Shown here piece by piece: positions 44,965 to 55,324 of a DNA stretch of 64,000 bases. Both the position numbers and the translations under genes were made by a program. How positions within the stretch are numbered: the first letter of the stretch is position 1; the number at the start of each line of letters is the position of its first letter. The notes beneath the pieces are model-generated. The model was not told the DNA's origin and searched no databases. It worked only from the letters and a program-made list of their open reading frames with translations. The DNA comes from Ascaphus truei (taxonomy: Eukaryota > Chordata > Amphibia > Anura > Ascaphidae). The stretch is taken from positions 48,143,248-48,207,247 of the forward strand of contig CM071568.1 in assembly GCA_036426205.1 (NCBI GenBank), written 5' to 3'.

Positions 44965-45705
44965 CACCACCTCGTCCCTTACTGCAACCTCCTGCTGTCC
45001 GGCCTTCCTGCCTCTCACCTGTCTCCCCTACAATCTATCCTAAACGCTGCTGCCAGAATAACTCTACTCTTTCCTAAATCTGTCTCTGTGTCTCCCCTCC
45101 TGAAATCCCTCTCCTGGTTTCCGATCAAATCCCATATCTCACACTCAATTCTCCTCCTCACTTTTAAAGCTTTACACTCTTCTGCCCCTCCTTACATCTC
45201 AGCCCTAATTTCTCGCTATGCACCATCCCGACTCTTGCGTTCTTCTCAAGGATGTCTTCTTTCTACCCCATTTGTATCTAAAGCTCTCTCCCGCCTTAAA
45301 CCTTTCTCACTTTCTGCCCTGCACCTCTGGAATGCCCTTCCCCTCAGTACCGACTAGCACCCTCTCTATCCACCTGTAAGACCCACCTTAAGACACATTT
45401 GCTTAAAGAAGCATATGAATAGCACTGGATAATCCTGGACACATGATACATAAAGCTTGGCCCCCAGCAGACGCACTTACTAGAATTCCCTCCTACTGTC
45501 TCTATATGTTCCCCTACCTACCAATTATAATTTAAACACCTCGGAACAGGGACTCCTCTTCCTTAATGTTACTTTTATGTCTGAAGCACTTATTCCCATG
45601 ACCTGTTATTTATATTATTTGTTATTTATATGATTACAACATGTATTACTACTGTGAAGCGCTATGTACATTTATGGTGCTATATAAATAAAGACATACA
45701 ATACA
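44965..45705 (+). mobile_element. 5'-truncated L2/CR1-type LINE
   Basis: An open frame from about 44978 to 45357 reads YCNLLLSGLPAS, LQSILNAAARI, PLLKSLSWFPIKS, ILLLTFKALHSSAPPYIS and LHLWNALPL, the last part of the reverse transcriptase of L2/CR1-clade LINEs. The 3' untranslated region ends GAAGCGCTATGTAC...GCTATATAAATAAAGACATAC, the short-repeat tail typical of this clade. Truncation at the 5' end is the usual outcome of target-primed insertion. The SINE at 58088 has a related gcgctacataaa tail. Confidence 0.85.
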
Positions 45706-45789
45706 ACAGATGATTGTTATTATGTTCTGATATGTAAAACCATAGAATTAAAGAGGGTGTTAATTTCCTTTTCCATTTACGTGTGTGGG

Positions 45790-45911
45790 TGTAACATATA
45801 TAATATCTAATATAGAATATATTATATATATATATATACCTATATTATATATTATAATTCTTTAAGTATCACCACACACCATACACTTAAAATGTGATAC
45901 ATATATATTTT

Positions 45912-45950
<39 letters not shown>

Positions 45951-45955
45951 TGTGT
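45790..45955. repeat. (AT)n and (GT)n microsatellites
   Basis: AT-rich palindromic runs at about 45797-45855 and (GT)n at 45917-45955. Confidence 0.85.
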
Positions 45956-45959
45956 GGTT

Positions 45960-46612
45960 TGGGCTATAGGTCTGTCCTCCTCCTGGCGGTAATCCCTGCG
46001 TAAGGGCAGGTTTGCCAGGAGCAATCAATCATGGGTTTTCCCCACTTCATGCTAAGCAGTGAGTCAGTGAAGGCAGTGTCATCAGGCTCTGTGACCAATT
46101 AGAACACAAAGGGGTGGTGCCTGCTGGAGCTACTTATTGCATAGTATTTCCTATTAAGTTGAGTCTGTCCCCAGAGTGAGAAGGACAAGATGACCCAGAC
46201 CAAGCTGCCAGGACTGGCAGGCTTGAGGCCTCCCTACGGGTGTGAGAGTGTGCACCCCATACCTCCTATCCTAAAAGAGGATGGGGAAGAGCAGGACCCA
46301 CTCTCGGTGCCCTAGGCTGGGAGTGAGGTCAGGGACATCCTGGAGGGAGACAGCTTGCTGTGTGATCTGGCTGCTGAATAGAAGAGACCAATAAAGAGAC
46401 ACTGCACTTTTACCTATGCTCCTGCCTGAGAGTGAAGTATATCAGGAGGATAGGAAGGATCATTCTCTTGTAGATACTTCACCCCATACAGCTGGGGGCT
46501 GCACGAGATGGAGGCACTGCACCAGTAGGTGAGATTGAGGCACAACCCCAGATGCCTGTCCTGTTATCCCCCAAATAATCGTGGGAGACTCAGGCCCCCT
46601 GTTACCACACAC
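45960..46612 (+). repeat. Probable solo LTR
   Basis: Starts TGTGTGGTTTGGGC and ends near CCCTGTTACCA. It has a CAATAAAGAGACACTGC polyadenylation-like signal at about 46389, and further on GGAGGCACTGCACC, arranged as in the LTR at 53151-54008 (aataaag ... GGAGGCGCTGCAC ... CCCGTTACA). The left edge lies in a GT repeat, so the ends and duplication cannot be fixed. Confidence 0.5.
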
Positions 46613-46931
46613 TAAGACACGTAGCCTCGCCACCTAGCCCCGCCCCTAGGCCCGCTTTTAAAAAAAAATTTAAAAAAATTCCTAGTAAGAACAACATTAG
46701 TTTTTGACATAAGTTTATTTATTGTATTACATTATACTCCAATTAGTCCTTGTAACGTGTGTGTAAATGTCGGATTTAGGAAAAAAAAGCCAGATGTGAA
46801 TGACTAGTTTCCTGAACCCCTTAACCAGTGCCTGGACTCCCACGCTTCACAATATTCAAATTCCAATGCAGTACCTACCCCATTTTTCATCCTACAGCCT
46901 AGTTAACCATTGCCTTGCAATGTTTTATTAA
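46613..46931. repeat. Spacer with the minus copy of the 38838 repeat
   Basis: 46765-46845 is the reverse-complement relative of 38838-38915. The rest is AT-rich; CCTAGTTAACCATTGCC near 46900 recurs at 49167. Confidence 0.6.
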
Positions 46932-47061
46932 AGAGATGAAGGAGAGCAACGGATGCACTGCAACTGGATCACTGTATGAAAAAATACGGGGCAAACTCCA
47001 GAATAAAATCGAGGGTTATTTATTAATAAACTCACACATGGGTGTATACAGCAGCCGCACC

Positions 47062-47096
47062 AACGCGTTTCGGCCAATACAGGACTTTATCAAGTT
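47062..47096 (-). ncRNA. Hammerhead-like motif, left arm
   Basis: Minus strand: CTTGATAAAGTCC...GGCCGAAACGCGTTGG. It has a UGAUAA core, a stem of about four pairs (one mismatched) and GAAA followed by CGCGTTGG. Compared with the hammerhead core CUGAnGA...GAAA, C3 is U and G8 is A, which could still pair with each other, and one A is added before stem II. Activity is unproven. Confidence 0.3.
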
Positions 47097-47287
47097 GTAT
47101 GATGAAACAAAAAGCCAAATGTACTTAAATGACTTGCCTAGGCGCCACAGTTCCCTAATAAATACACAGTGTTGTAATCAAATTCAAACAATAAATATAA
47201 TAAAAATAAATAATGTTACCCAACAGGATACTGTTGGATAAAATAAAGACTTCTGCTTTAATGCTGTATGTTTAAATTTACTCTCCA

Positions 47288-47485
47288 TTAAATCACTTTT
47301 AGGTTTCTCCATACAGTATGAAGTCTGGACTCTACATTTTTGCTTTGGAAAAATCTTTTAACCGTTAGTTTACGAAGGTAGCGGTTAGCATCTAAAAATA
47401 GGCTAAAGTTATTAGGTCCTATAGTGGGCGCAAATGAGAGTCCCTTTGAAATTAATTTTTGTTGTGGTACTGTTAGTTCTAATTT
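47288..47485 (-). pseudogene. Penelope-like element coding fragment
   Basis: The minus strand reads KLELTVPQQKLISKGLSFAP, then FSLFLDANRYLRKLTVKRFF and VWRNLKVI before a stop at 47290-47288. The pattern E-x(n)-LSKGLSFxPT ... F-x-L-F-L-D-x-N-R-x-x-RKLxxKRxF matches the segment before the reverse transcriptase core of Penelope-like elements (Neptune/Poseidon type). The RT palm and GIY-YIG endonuclease are not here. Confidence 0.7.
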
Positions 47486-47959
47486 ACTTAGGTTGAAGAT
47501 ACTTTTTGTGTCTGTGTGTTGTATTCCTGACGGGGTCGCTCACTTTCCACAAACAACTACGACCGAAACAAAAAGCCACTCACATATATAGCCCATAATT
47601 CGCGCCAAAAGTGTACAGTGGCGCCCCGCGCATGCGCACCGATGCCGCGTCGCTGAGTCAGGACGTGATTACACGCCCCACCAATCAAATCCAAGCAGAA
47701 GGTGACATCAGAAGTGCGTGCCCAAAACCACCCTGGAACACATGTTGCACATGCGCAGCAGTGTCCGGGCGCACAGTCTCAATGGCACGTCCCACCTTAT
47801 GACCAGTCGAAGGGCAGGGAACCACGGCCAAGGTGCATTGGGTCCTGGTCCACGTCCTGACTCAGCGACGCGGCATCGGTACACATGTGCGGGGCGCCAC
47901 TGTACACTTTTGGCGCGAATTATGGGCTATATATGTGAGTGGCTATTTGTTTCATCGTA

Positions 47960-47998
47960 CACCTTGATAAAGTCCTGTATTGGATGAAATGCGTTGGT
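47960..47998 (+). ncRNA. Hammerhead-like motif, right arm
   Basis: Plus strand CCTTGATAAAGTCC...GGATGAAATGCGTTGG. The stem GUCC/GGAU pairs completely (one G-U). It is the inverted partner of 47062-47096. Confidence 0.3.
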
Positions 47999-48479
47999 GC
48001 GGCTGCTGTATGCACCCATGTGTGAGTTTATTAATAAATAACCCTCGATTTTATTCTGGAGTTTGCCCCGTATTTTTTCATACAGTGATCCAGTTGCAGT
48101 GCCTCCTTTGCTCTCCTTCATCTCTATGGTTCTACTACACCAGGAGTGCACGCTGAGGAACCTTCATTTGGCTTTGGCATCTTGGATTCCAGCTCGTCCC
48201 CAGGACGGTAATGGGCATCATAGCCCTTATTTTATTACCTGTTATTTCCATGGGGTACCTATGCTAATCTGATGGGATGTGCAATACTGACCATATGTGC
48301 GGTAGTCATGCAGACTGACTGCTAGGTCTTTATTCTTGCCTCCCTGCATATGATGAAGCTATATATATCAGCCTAAGGATTTATACAGTGTTCCTTCTCT
48401 GGACATATGTGCTTATATTGGAAGATGTTTGTGTGCACACACAGTATTTGAGCATCGCTCTATCCACCCTTTTAAGGTT

Positions 48480-48655
48480 TTATTAAAGCCTAAAAAGGTA
48501 CAAAAAGGGGTGAACCCATAACACCACCTCGCTCACCCTCCCCCCCGCGGTTTAACCACTGTCCCCAGGGCAAATACTATCATTATGCAACCCCTGTACC
48601 CCCCACATCCACAAAGAAAACTCCTACACTTGACGACCTTACTGCCTATTAGAAA
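48480..48655 (+). repeat. Direct repeat, first copy (second at 49188-49365)
   Basis: About 175 bp from TTATTAAAGCCTAAAAAGG through GGGTGAACCCATA to TTGACGACCTTACTGCC, nearly identical at 49188-49365. Differences are a few substitutions and C-run length. Confidence 0.92.
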
Positions 48656-49187
48656 AATGGAAATGTGTGGTGCTCTAAAAGAAGCCTCAAAATATATATG
48701 CAAAAAACTATAACAGTCAATGTTTCATATGATGTTCCTGAGATGAAACCCCTCGGTAATCTGACTAATGGGCTAGGACCCCCACAAGCACTGCAGTAAG
48801 GGGCCACACAATGAATAAAAGTGTCCCAACATAAAGCATCAGAATGGAGTGTATGCCAGTGATAAAATAAATAACTTTTGGAGTGGATGTTGTCCTTGTG
48901 GATATGAAATCGTCTTCTTCTTCTTCCAATGGGGGGTGTTCATCTGTTTTTTCTGATAGCGATAAACGCAAAAGCAAAGAAAAAGCAGGCACTGCTTCTC
49001 AGGGAAAAAGCAAAAAATTGAATAAAGTCAAGGAGAGCGTTTGCCCTTAAAAAATTATTTAAGGGAACCAGCAAACAGATACAGCTACATTACGGGGTAC
49101 AAAGGACCCCCACCAACGCGTTTCGAGCGTGAGCTCTTTATCAAGGTGACCTTTTCATCCTACTGCCTAGTTAACCATTGCCATGCA
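48656..49187. other. Sequence between direct repeats, with a hammerhead-like motif
   Basis: No gene. 49107-49140 on the minus strand reads CTTGATAAAGAGCTCACGCTCGAAACGCGTTGG in two halves: the stem GAGC/GCUC is perfect. The pair of 175-bp direct repeats around it resembles terminal repeats of a roughly 0.9-kb unit. Confidence 0.5.
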
Positions 49188-49365
49188 ATGTTTTATTAAA
49201 GCCTAAAAAGGTACAAAAAGGGGTGAACCCATAGCACCACCTCGCTCCCCCCCCCCGGAGGCTTAACCACTGTCCCATGGGCAAATACTATCATTATGCA
49301 ACCCCTGTACCCCCACATCCACAAAGAAAACTCCTACACTTGACGACCTTACTGCCTATTAGAAT
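49188..49365 (+). repeat. Direct repeat, second copy
   Basis: Matches 48480-48655; followed by TAGAATTTTTTTATGC. Confidence 0.92.
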
Positions 49366-49680
49366 TTTTTTATGCAAACCTTTAGTACGCAACAAGGCAC
49401 TTAAAGTGGTAAAAATATCCCCCCAAGAGCACTAAACCAAACCACCCTGGCCCAATTACCATTATCATCTAACCCACCCTGTCCCACTACTTCTGCCCCC
49501 AATCCCCTGCCCTACCTACCCCTTGTCGGTAATGTGCAAACAGAATGAAATTGGTCTCTGTTATGCAACACATTTTTATATTATTCATAGTGCAAGCAAA
49601 CAAACTTAATAAGATAGGTGCTATAGAAAACATTTCAGTATTGGCATCCTCCCTTTGCATAGTTTTTCGGCTGCTCCATC

Positions 49681-50048
49681 TCACCCCTCCTCGGGTGCGC
49701 ACACCTTATCAAGCTGGAGACAGCAGTGGAGTCGATAGAGAGGCGGTACTTGGAGAAGTATCCGTGGAAACGTGGTGTTTCCGTACTCACTGTCGCTGCC
49801 GCTTGTTGCCTCCATATAGCTATGGTCTGATAAATATTTTACTAACAAGGTGTTTGGAAATATTAGAGTCAATATGTGGGTCAAGTTGCTTCCCATTTTA
49901 TTGTTGACCATGTGATTTTGCTGCATGACGGCATTGTTTTCCACTGTGGCCTGCAGTTGTTTTTTCTGCAATTTTATTTGCTGTTCTTTCAGTTTCATCA
50001 ATTTAAATTCCATGGCTGCTCTTTTTCTTGTGACTGTTGTGTGAGTGT
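49681..50048 (-). pseudogene. Myb/SANT-like (Harbinger-associated) protein C terminus, candidate exon
   Basis: On the minus strand, after a possible splice acceptor (CACACAACAG, about 50037), the frame reads TVTRKRAAMEFKLMKLKEQQ, then IKLQKKQLQATVENNAVMQQ, and runs to a stop at 49681. A basic RKR followed by a Leu/Lys/Gln-rich coiled coil is the usual end of Myb/SANT-like proteins found with Harbinger transposons and in NAIF1-like genes. No Myb/SANT domain is visible in the window. It may be a relic. The LTR-like repeat at 50049 abuts it. Confidence 0.4.
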
Positions 50049-50600
50049 GTGATGGAGCGACCCTGTATGTAAAGTCAGTTAAGAATCCACATAATACATT
50101 TTAGGATGTACCAAAATATTGAGTGGTTTATTTCTCCACAAACACAACACGACATTGGGACACTGTCTCTTTAAGGCAAAACACAAATCATAAACAGAAA
50201 GCCAACTCCACCTGGGAAGACTTACAAAACAGTACAGGCCCTAGCTAACTGGTTGGCTAGCTGGCCCAGTTCCCAGCCCCTAAATATATAAAACATATAT
50301 ATATAAAGTCCTTATCTGAGTTTGCTGGTTTGTCGTCTCCGGTTTCTCCAGCTGAATATTAGATGCAAGCATTGCAGTCTTGCTGCTCTCAGAAAGTCTC
50401 TTAGGTTCACTCCTGCTTTTTTCTGTGTAGGCTTCTCTGTGATGCGTGGCTTTGTGGTTCCCACTGTTCCCAGGCAAATCCCTCTGATGAACAAGAAGCC
50501 TGGATCCCTGCGGGCTGGAGCTCGGTTGGTGATGGGTGTGAATCACAGCTGGGCCACAAACAATCCTCTGTGACCCTCCTCTCTTCCAGAGCAGGAACTG
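50049..50600 (-). repeat. LTR-like repeat, copy 1 (copy 2 at 63150-63861)
   Basis: Starts tgtgatggagcg on the plus strand and shares with 63150 onward long segments such as acttacaaaacagtacaggcc, gtggtttatttct and aacaagaagcctgg. On the minus strand AATAAACCAC is a likely polyadenylation signal and CAGCCCGCAGG...CTTCTTGTTCA lies upstream, as in a U3-R-U5 order. Similarity fades after about 50600. Ends are uncertain. Confidence 0.6.
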
Positions 50601-50604
50601 GAAG

Positions 50605-50824
50605 TTGAATAAGGCTCAACTTTCACATGAGTTGATTGCGGTGTGACTTGTGCAAAGTGTAACTGCATGGTTTCTTGCGTTACTGATATCACTGTTGCAC
50701 GTGCAGCTTGACATTGCTGCTCATTAGGAGACACACGTGCTGGTTGATCCCTCACCTTTAGCGGTATGGACTCCAAAATTAATGTGTATTCCTCTTGGCC
50801 GACCTTAGGTTTTGCGCGGCCCAA
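50605..50824 (-). pseudogene. Candidate coding fragment, Ser/Gln-rich, next to the LTR-like repeat
   Basis: The minus strand is open from 50824 and reads EEYTLILESIPLKVRDQPAR, NEQQCQAARATVISVTQETM and THVKVEP (a VKxEP SUMO-acceptor-like tetrapeptide) before entering the repeat. Composition and position suggest it belongs with the 49681-50048 fragment and the micro-exons upstream. I do not recognise a family. Confidence 0.35.
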
Positions 50825-50829
50825 GGCCG

Positions 50830-51600
50830 CATGCTATCAGCGGTGCCCTCCCTGTAAAAAACAAAAAGGGGGGTGACGGGACATACCTAGACCAGCAGCT
50901 CTCCACCGGCAGCGACGCAGTGGCATGACACAGAGTCATAAGATGTCACATTTCCATGGCAACAGAACACTACAGGAGGCAGGCAATGCAATGCTGAATG
51001 AGGCTGCCCACTACGGAAAAGGTAAGCACGCACACACCCACACAACGCCCGCCTGCCCGCACACACCTACCTGTCTTCTGGTCCGTGGGCCATGCGCTAC
51101 CTCCCCTCTCTCCTCCTTTTGGTGCCGGGCTCCAACCTCCGACCAGAGGGGGGCTAGATAACGAAGGTCCCCACGCTCCTTCCTCCAGCTCCCCCCCTCT
51201 GGTCGAGTGAAAGTTAGTTCCCAGCGCAGACAGGAGGGAGAGGAGGAAGTGCAAGGCCACCAAATGCGCGGGGCACAAGGCGGCCACCTTGCTTGCCTTG
51301 CCCTAAGGCTGGTCCTGCTCTTGAGGTTCTACAGGGGTTATATTGTTATCAGCCTCAAACGATACACAAGGTGGTATGTGTTGTGGTTCCTGAAGTGGTT
51401 GTTAAAATGAAATTTACTTTAAAATATATATTTTTTTAATAATGACAGTACATTTATCTATAATATGTAGTTAACATGTATAGTGATAATTCAATAATTA
51501 TATAAATGTTTGTTAATATTTGTATTTTTGAAGATATGTTGAGTTATACCTATGATGTCACATTTACACTCAACATTGTACAAGTTTGTGAGGCAATTTC
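50830..51600. other. No gene seen
   Basis: GC-rich, CA-containing sequence to about 51300, AT-rich afterwards. 51190-51300 is gagg-rich. No recognisable family. Confidence 0.4.
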
Positions 51601-52230
51601 ACTATATGCTCCTCCAAATCCCAGGGGAGTCGTGTTGCAAGCCATAAAAAGAAAAAACATATAATAGTGCAAATATTGCTAAAACAGTGAAAGTGGAAAA
51701 TAAAAAAAGGTGCTCCAAAATGTACTCACACTTTAGTAGTAGTATTGTAGCAATACTCCAGTCAAAGGCAATGCTGTTATGCTGGATCCAGGAAGTAGTA
51801 GCTTCGGCAGATCTCAAAATCAGAAAGACACACAAGCCATAGTGCAGATGTACAAACATTTATAAAACTAGGTTAATCACAATTAAAGGCTTACAGTGTG
51901 GCAGTCAATCAATGGCATGGGAAATGTCTTGTGCAGGCTTCAGGTGAGTCGCGACCTCACCGCCTCACCACCTGGTCTCCGATCGCTTCCGCGTCTGCTT
52001 TGGTTCCGGTGACGTCACGTCGGGTCCTCCAAGAACACCTTCCGGAATCGCCAGGGGAAACCAAAGAGACGCCTCTCTTCCAAAATCACGCCGCAAGCCA
52101 CGTTCTACGCGTTTCGCCATTCTGTAGTGACGGCTTCCTCAGGAGGCCCCTCATCTATTGTATTCGTAAGCACTGGTAAGAGTATTTCAGCGCCGCCCAC
52201 TATTTTTCTAATTTTTTCTTATTTCACTAT
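51601..52230. repeat. Dispersed repeat with a hammerhead-like motif
   Basis: The region ends in a GC-rich part with gtgacgtcacgtcg (52009-52022). At 52107-52142 the minus strand reads CTGAGGAAGCC...GGCGAAACGCGT, whose core CUGAGGA plus GAAA is the best match in the window to the hammerhead consensus (CUGANGA ... GAAA), again with one additional A before the GCC/GGC stem. Stem III and the cleavage UH are not convincing. The rest is non-coding. Confidence 0.45.
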
Positions 52231-52483
52231 ATGACCTGGTTTTCTTTTTCAGAAGTGTAGGTCATTGTACCTAATATGTTTGATAACTGTTAAATATTTA
52301 GGTCAAGAAAATTGTTGTATACAAAATATTTATGTTCACAATTTGACACTGACTGTGAATGTTTTGTTTTATTCCATTTACATCAATCATGTATTGCCCA
52401 TTGTTACATTAACTAAATGGAAAAGGTACAGTATGTGACAAGGAAACATTCCTGGTTATGTAAAGTGTAGGAATTTTGCTTAC

Positions 52484-52540
52484 CTGCTGAAGATGTTCCC
52501 AGTGGTGGGCTTGCTGGTACAGTTCTACTCGATGATGGAC
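52484..52540 (-). other. 57-bp exon-like unit 1
   Basis: On the minus strand: CTTATTATAG acceptor, 57 bp, GTAAGC donor. The frame with a matching open reading in unit 3 gives PSSSRTVPASPPLGTSSA. Ser/Pro-rich, with no known domain. Confidence 0.4.
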
Positions 52541-52869
52541 CTATAATAAGGTTACATAGAAATATATTACTTTAAGGTGCAATAGTTCAGGATGTGTGAT
52601 GGTATAATTTTTGGCTAAGTACTGTCTTATGAAGACATTGAAAGACGTGAGGTGTTATTATGGTAAGTGATAATTACAGAAATACAGTATTAAGTGATAC
52701 TATTTCAAACAACATGTATTTCCTACTTACATAATATTTCATACTAAATTATATGTACCATAATTCAATTGCATCAGTAATCTGTTCATGTGTATGACTT
52801 GTCTATTGCTACGTAATTACAGCTTCATTCACAAAATGTGTTGCATCTATATTGTTCTCAAAGTATGGG

Positions 52870-53147
52870 ACTAATGAACAATAATGTGAATAACATTTGG
52901 ACGTCACATATTTTTGTCTTCCCTGGTGGAGACTGGCTCATTGGGCGAGTTGGGTCTGATGCATGACACACATATGGACGTATAAGTTGACATGACAACA
53001 TATTACTTTAAGGTTTACAACGCAATGGAATGTGTTTTGCTTTCACAGATTGACATATATTGTCATAAGTACAGTCATTGAAATGTGAACTGGTAATATT
53101 GTACTAAGATGTGTTTTTAAAACATTTAGTATGTTCTTTATAGTTAC
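52870..53147. repeat. Direct repeat holding exon-like unit 2 (partner 54760-55058)
   Basis: About 275 bp, from tgaacaata-tgtgaataacatttgga to tagt-tg, closely similar to 54760-55058. The unit at 52923-52979 is 57 bp, like units 1 and 3, but both splice consensus dinucleotides are changed (donor GG, acceptor AC), so this copy looks dead. Confidence 0.85.
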
Positions 53148-53150
53148 AGG

Positions 53151-54008
53151 TGTAGCCATGTCTAAGATTGGTGTACATATCTCTTTCTCATGTTGGCAGT
53201 AACCCTGGTAAGTGTGCAGGCTTGCCAGCAACAGATCAATGAGGTTTGCCCTCACACCCTGGTGAGGTGTCATATGTCCCCAAAGGAAGTGACAGCATGC
53301 AGTGTGTTCCCACTTAGGATACAGGGCATGTTTGTTCTCTGGGGGGTGATATAAGACACAGCACTGCCTAAAGTTAGGAGTTCAGTTTCCTGTTGTTGAG
53401 CTGCTCTGTTCACTGAGAGGCACGTGAAGGTCTGCAACATTGTTGCAGTGTCTCCTGCTAGCTGTGAGTCAGTGAGCAAACGCAGGAGAGTTAGAGGAGC
53501 TGAGAGAGACAAAGCAGCTCAAGAGAGGAGCTTACAGCAGCCAGAGAAGCTGGGGAATCTCTTTAAGAGTAGAGGTGGAAAGCAGATCTATTAGGGTAAG
53601 GGACCTTCCTAATGGAGTGCTGCAAGGAGATGAGTGGCTGAGCTGCTAGCTGTGAGGGGCAGTTTGCCCATACCAACCATCAATAAAGATGCCCTGTTCG
53701 AATATACCTCCACTGTGTGAGTGTGAAGTTACTCAGCAGTGGATGGCACCACCAAGAAGGAGTTCCTCACCAGGACCATCTCCCTGCGGAAGCATAGATC
53801 CTGATGAGGTGGAGGCGCTGCACATGAAGTAAGTTGGACTCGCACACACTACCTCAGCTGCCTGTCTGGATGACATCCCCTAATACCATCAAGCGGGAGA
53901 CTCAGGAGCCCTGTTGCCTACAGGTGCACCACCAGACACGAACATGTAATGGGGACTGGTTAGACTACCCGGGCCAATGTGAGATTTGGGGGGGAAAAAC
54001 CCGTTACA
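53151..54008 (+). repeat. Solo LTR of the 757-ORF family
   Basis: 858 bp, TGTAGCCATG...CCCGTTACA, flanked by a perfect 4-bp duplication CAGG (53147-53150, 54009-54012). It matches the LTRs at 10885-11748 and 14699-15556 in opposite orientation and keeps a CAATAAAGATGCCC polyadenylation-like signal near 53681. The paralogous sequence at 55056-55075 (TAGTTACTTGTACAGATG) is an empty site. The insertion therefore followed the local duplication. Confidence 0.92.
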
Positions 54009-54215
54009 CAGGTATAGATGCTTTTTATATTTTGACACAATATGGAGTGTTGAATTGTATCTTTTATATCACAAACTATAATACTTTACTGCACTCTCTT
54101 CTCTCTGGTTCTCTTCAGAAAAGTCCTCTTCCATCCATTTACCAGCGGGATACTTTGCCACTGATTTGGGGAGTATGTGAGTACATTCCCTATCATCACC
54201 CACATACCTACCTTA

Positions 54216-54341
54216 GGCTACGCTTATAGTGCCGGCGACGGCATAGCATAGCTGGAAAAATCAAATTGAGATGACTTACAGCCATCGCGACCAAGCCATC
54301 GCTCCGTCGCACCGTCACGTCGTGCTTACTATATGCACAGA
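54216..54341. mobile_element. Short MITE related to 5891-6200
   Basis: Left end ggctacgcttatagtgccgg and the complement of the right end gtgcatatagtaagcacgac are imperfect inverted termini, with GGCGACGGC-like sequence inside. About 126 bp and no coding sequence. Confidence 0.5.
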
Positions 54342-54759
54342 CTTCGGGTTTTGGCATACTACACTATATTGTGTTTTTCTATTTCCCGGTCTTACCATCT
54401 GTGCTCCCCTAGTTCGGGACATCTAACACATCTTTGAAGAATTATGCAAACAATTCATACTAAGGGTTTGAGCAGCAATCAACGGTTGTTTTATCATCTT
54501 TTATTTATTTTTACTATTCTTTGAACCACCTATTCATTGATTCTATATCACCTAACAATAGACACCTTAGGGTGCACTGGTGCTTTTATAGATTTTTGAA
54601 TGTTTTATACTTATACCCATCACTGTAGGGTGTCACCTTACATTTAGGTTTATTCACCTGGTATATTTTCTATGGACATCGTTTGAGGACCTTATATTTA
54701 TATTTCAATATATGCACTATCTTCGTTTGGGTTTAGAGCACCACTTGTGATTCTGTTTT

Positions 54760-55058
54760 TCCAAATGTGACTACTGAACAATATTGTGAATAACATTTGG
54801 ACATGTCACATATTTTTGTCTTACCTGGTGGAGACTGGCTCAGAGGGCGCGTTGGGTCTGATGCATGACACACAGATGGAACTATAATAAGGTGACATGA
54901 TACAACATATTACTTTAAGGTTTACAACGCAATGGAATGTGTTTTGCTTTCACAGATTGACATATATTATCATAAGTACAGTCATTGACATGTGAACTGG
55001 TAAAATTGTACTAATATGTGTTTTAAATTTTTTAGTATATTCTCTATAGTTACTTGTA
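54760..55058. repeat. Direct repeat holding exon-like unit 3
   Basis: Partner of 52870-53147, with the solo LTR between them. The exon-like unit 54825-54881 is 57 bp with intact CTTATTATAG acceptor and GTAAGA donor on the minus strand; the shared frame reads PSVCHASDPTRPLSQSPP. Confidence 0.85.
54825..54881 (-). other. 57-bp exon-like unit 3
   Basis: Same length, acceptor and donor context as 52484-52540, with different but similarly Ser/Pro-rich coding potential. A shorter degenerate relative lies near 55960-55995. Length a multiple of three with the same phase would let such units be skipped or added without a frameshift. Confidence 0.4.
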
Positions 55059-55324
55059 CAGATGTAGCAAGACTTGCAGTTCTCGTTGCGGCATTATTAA
55101 TTGTTCCTGTGCGGCTGCACTGCGGCTACAGTTCTAGCGGCCCTGGGAACAGTAAAGCTGCCCTGGATGATTAACTCTGTTGAGTTCCATACTTCTGAAT
55201 GGGACCTCACAGCATTAAGCCTTTTGACCTATTTGCAGGGAGAATACACTGTAACACTGTATACGGGTGCAGACGTTTGCACAGCTCATCTAAAAGCAGA
55301 GTATCTATTCTCTCTCCCATCAAG

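Larger units (their letters stand above)
46932..48127. mobile_element. Inverted-repeat structure of a Penelope-like element
   Basis: 48127-47846 on the minus strand is one continuous unit. On the plus strand the same unit appears in two pieces, 46932-47117 and about 47562-47669, separated by about 445 bp that contain a minus-strand Penelope-like coding fragment. So two copies face each other, and one is interrupted. Penelope-like elements often occur as partial copies in direct or inverted order with pseudo-LTRs. The arms carry the ACGCGTTTCG...TTTATCAAG motif. Which part is terminus and which is insertion cannot be settled by eye. Confidence 0.6.
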
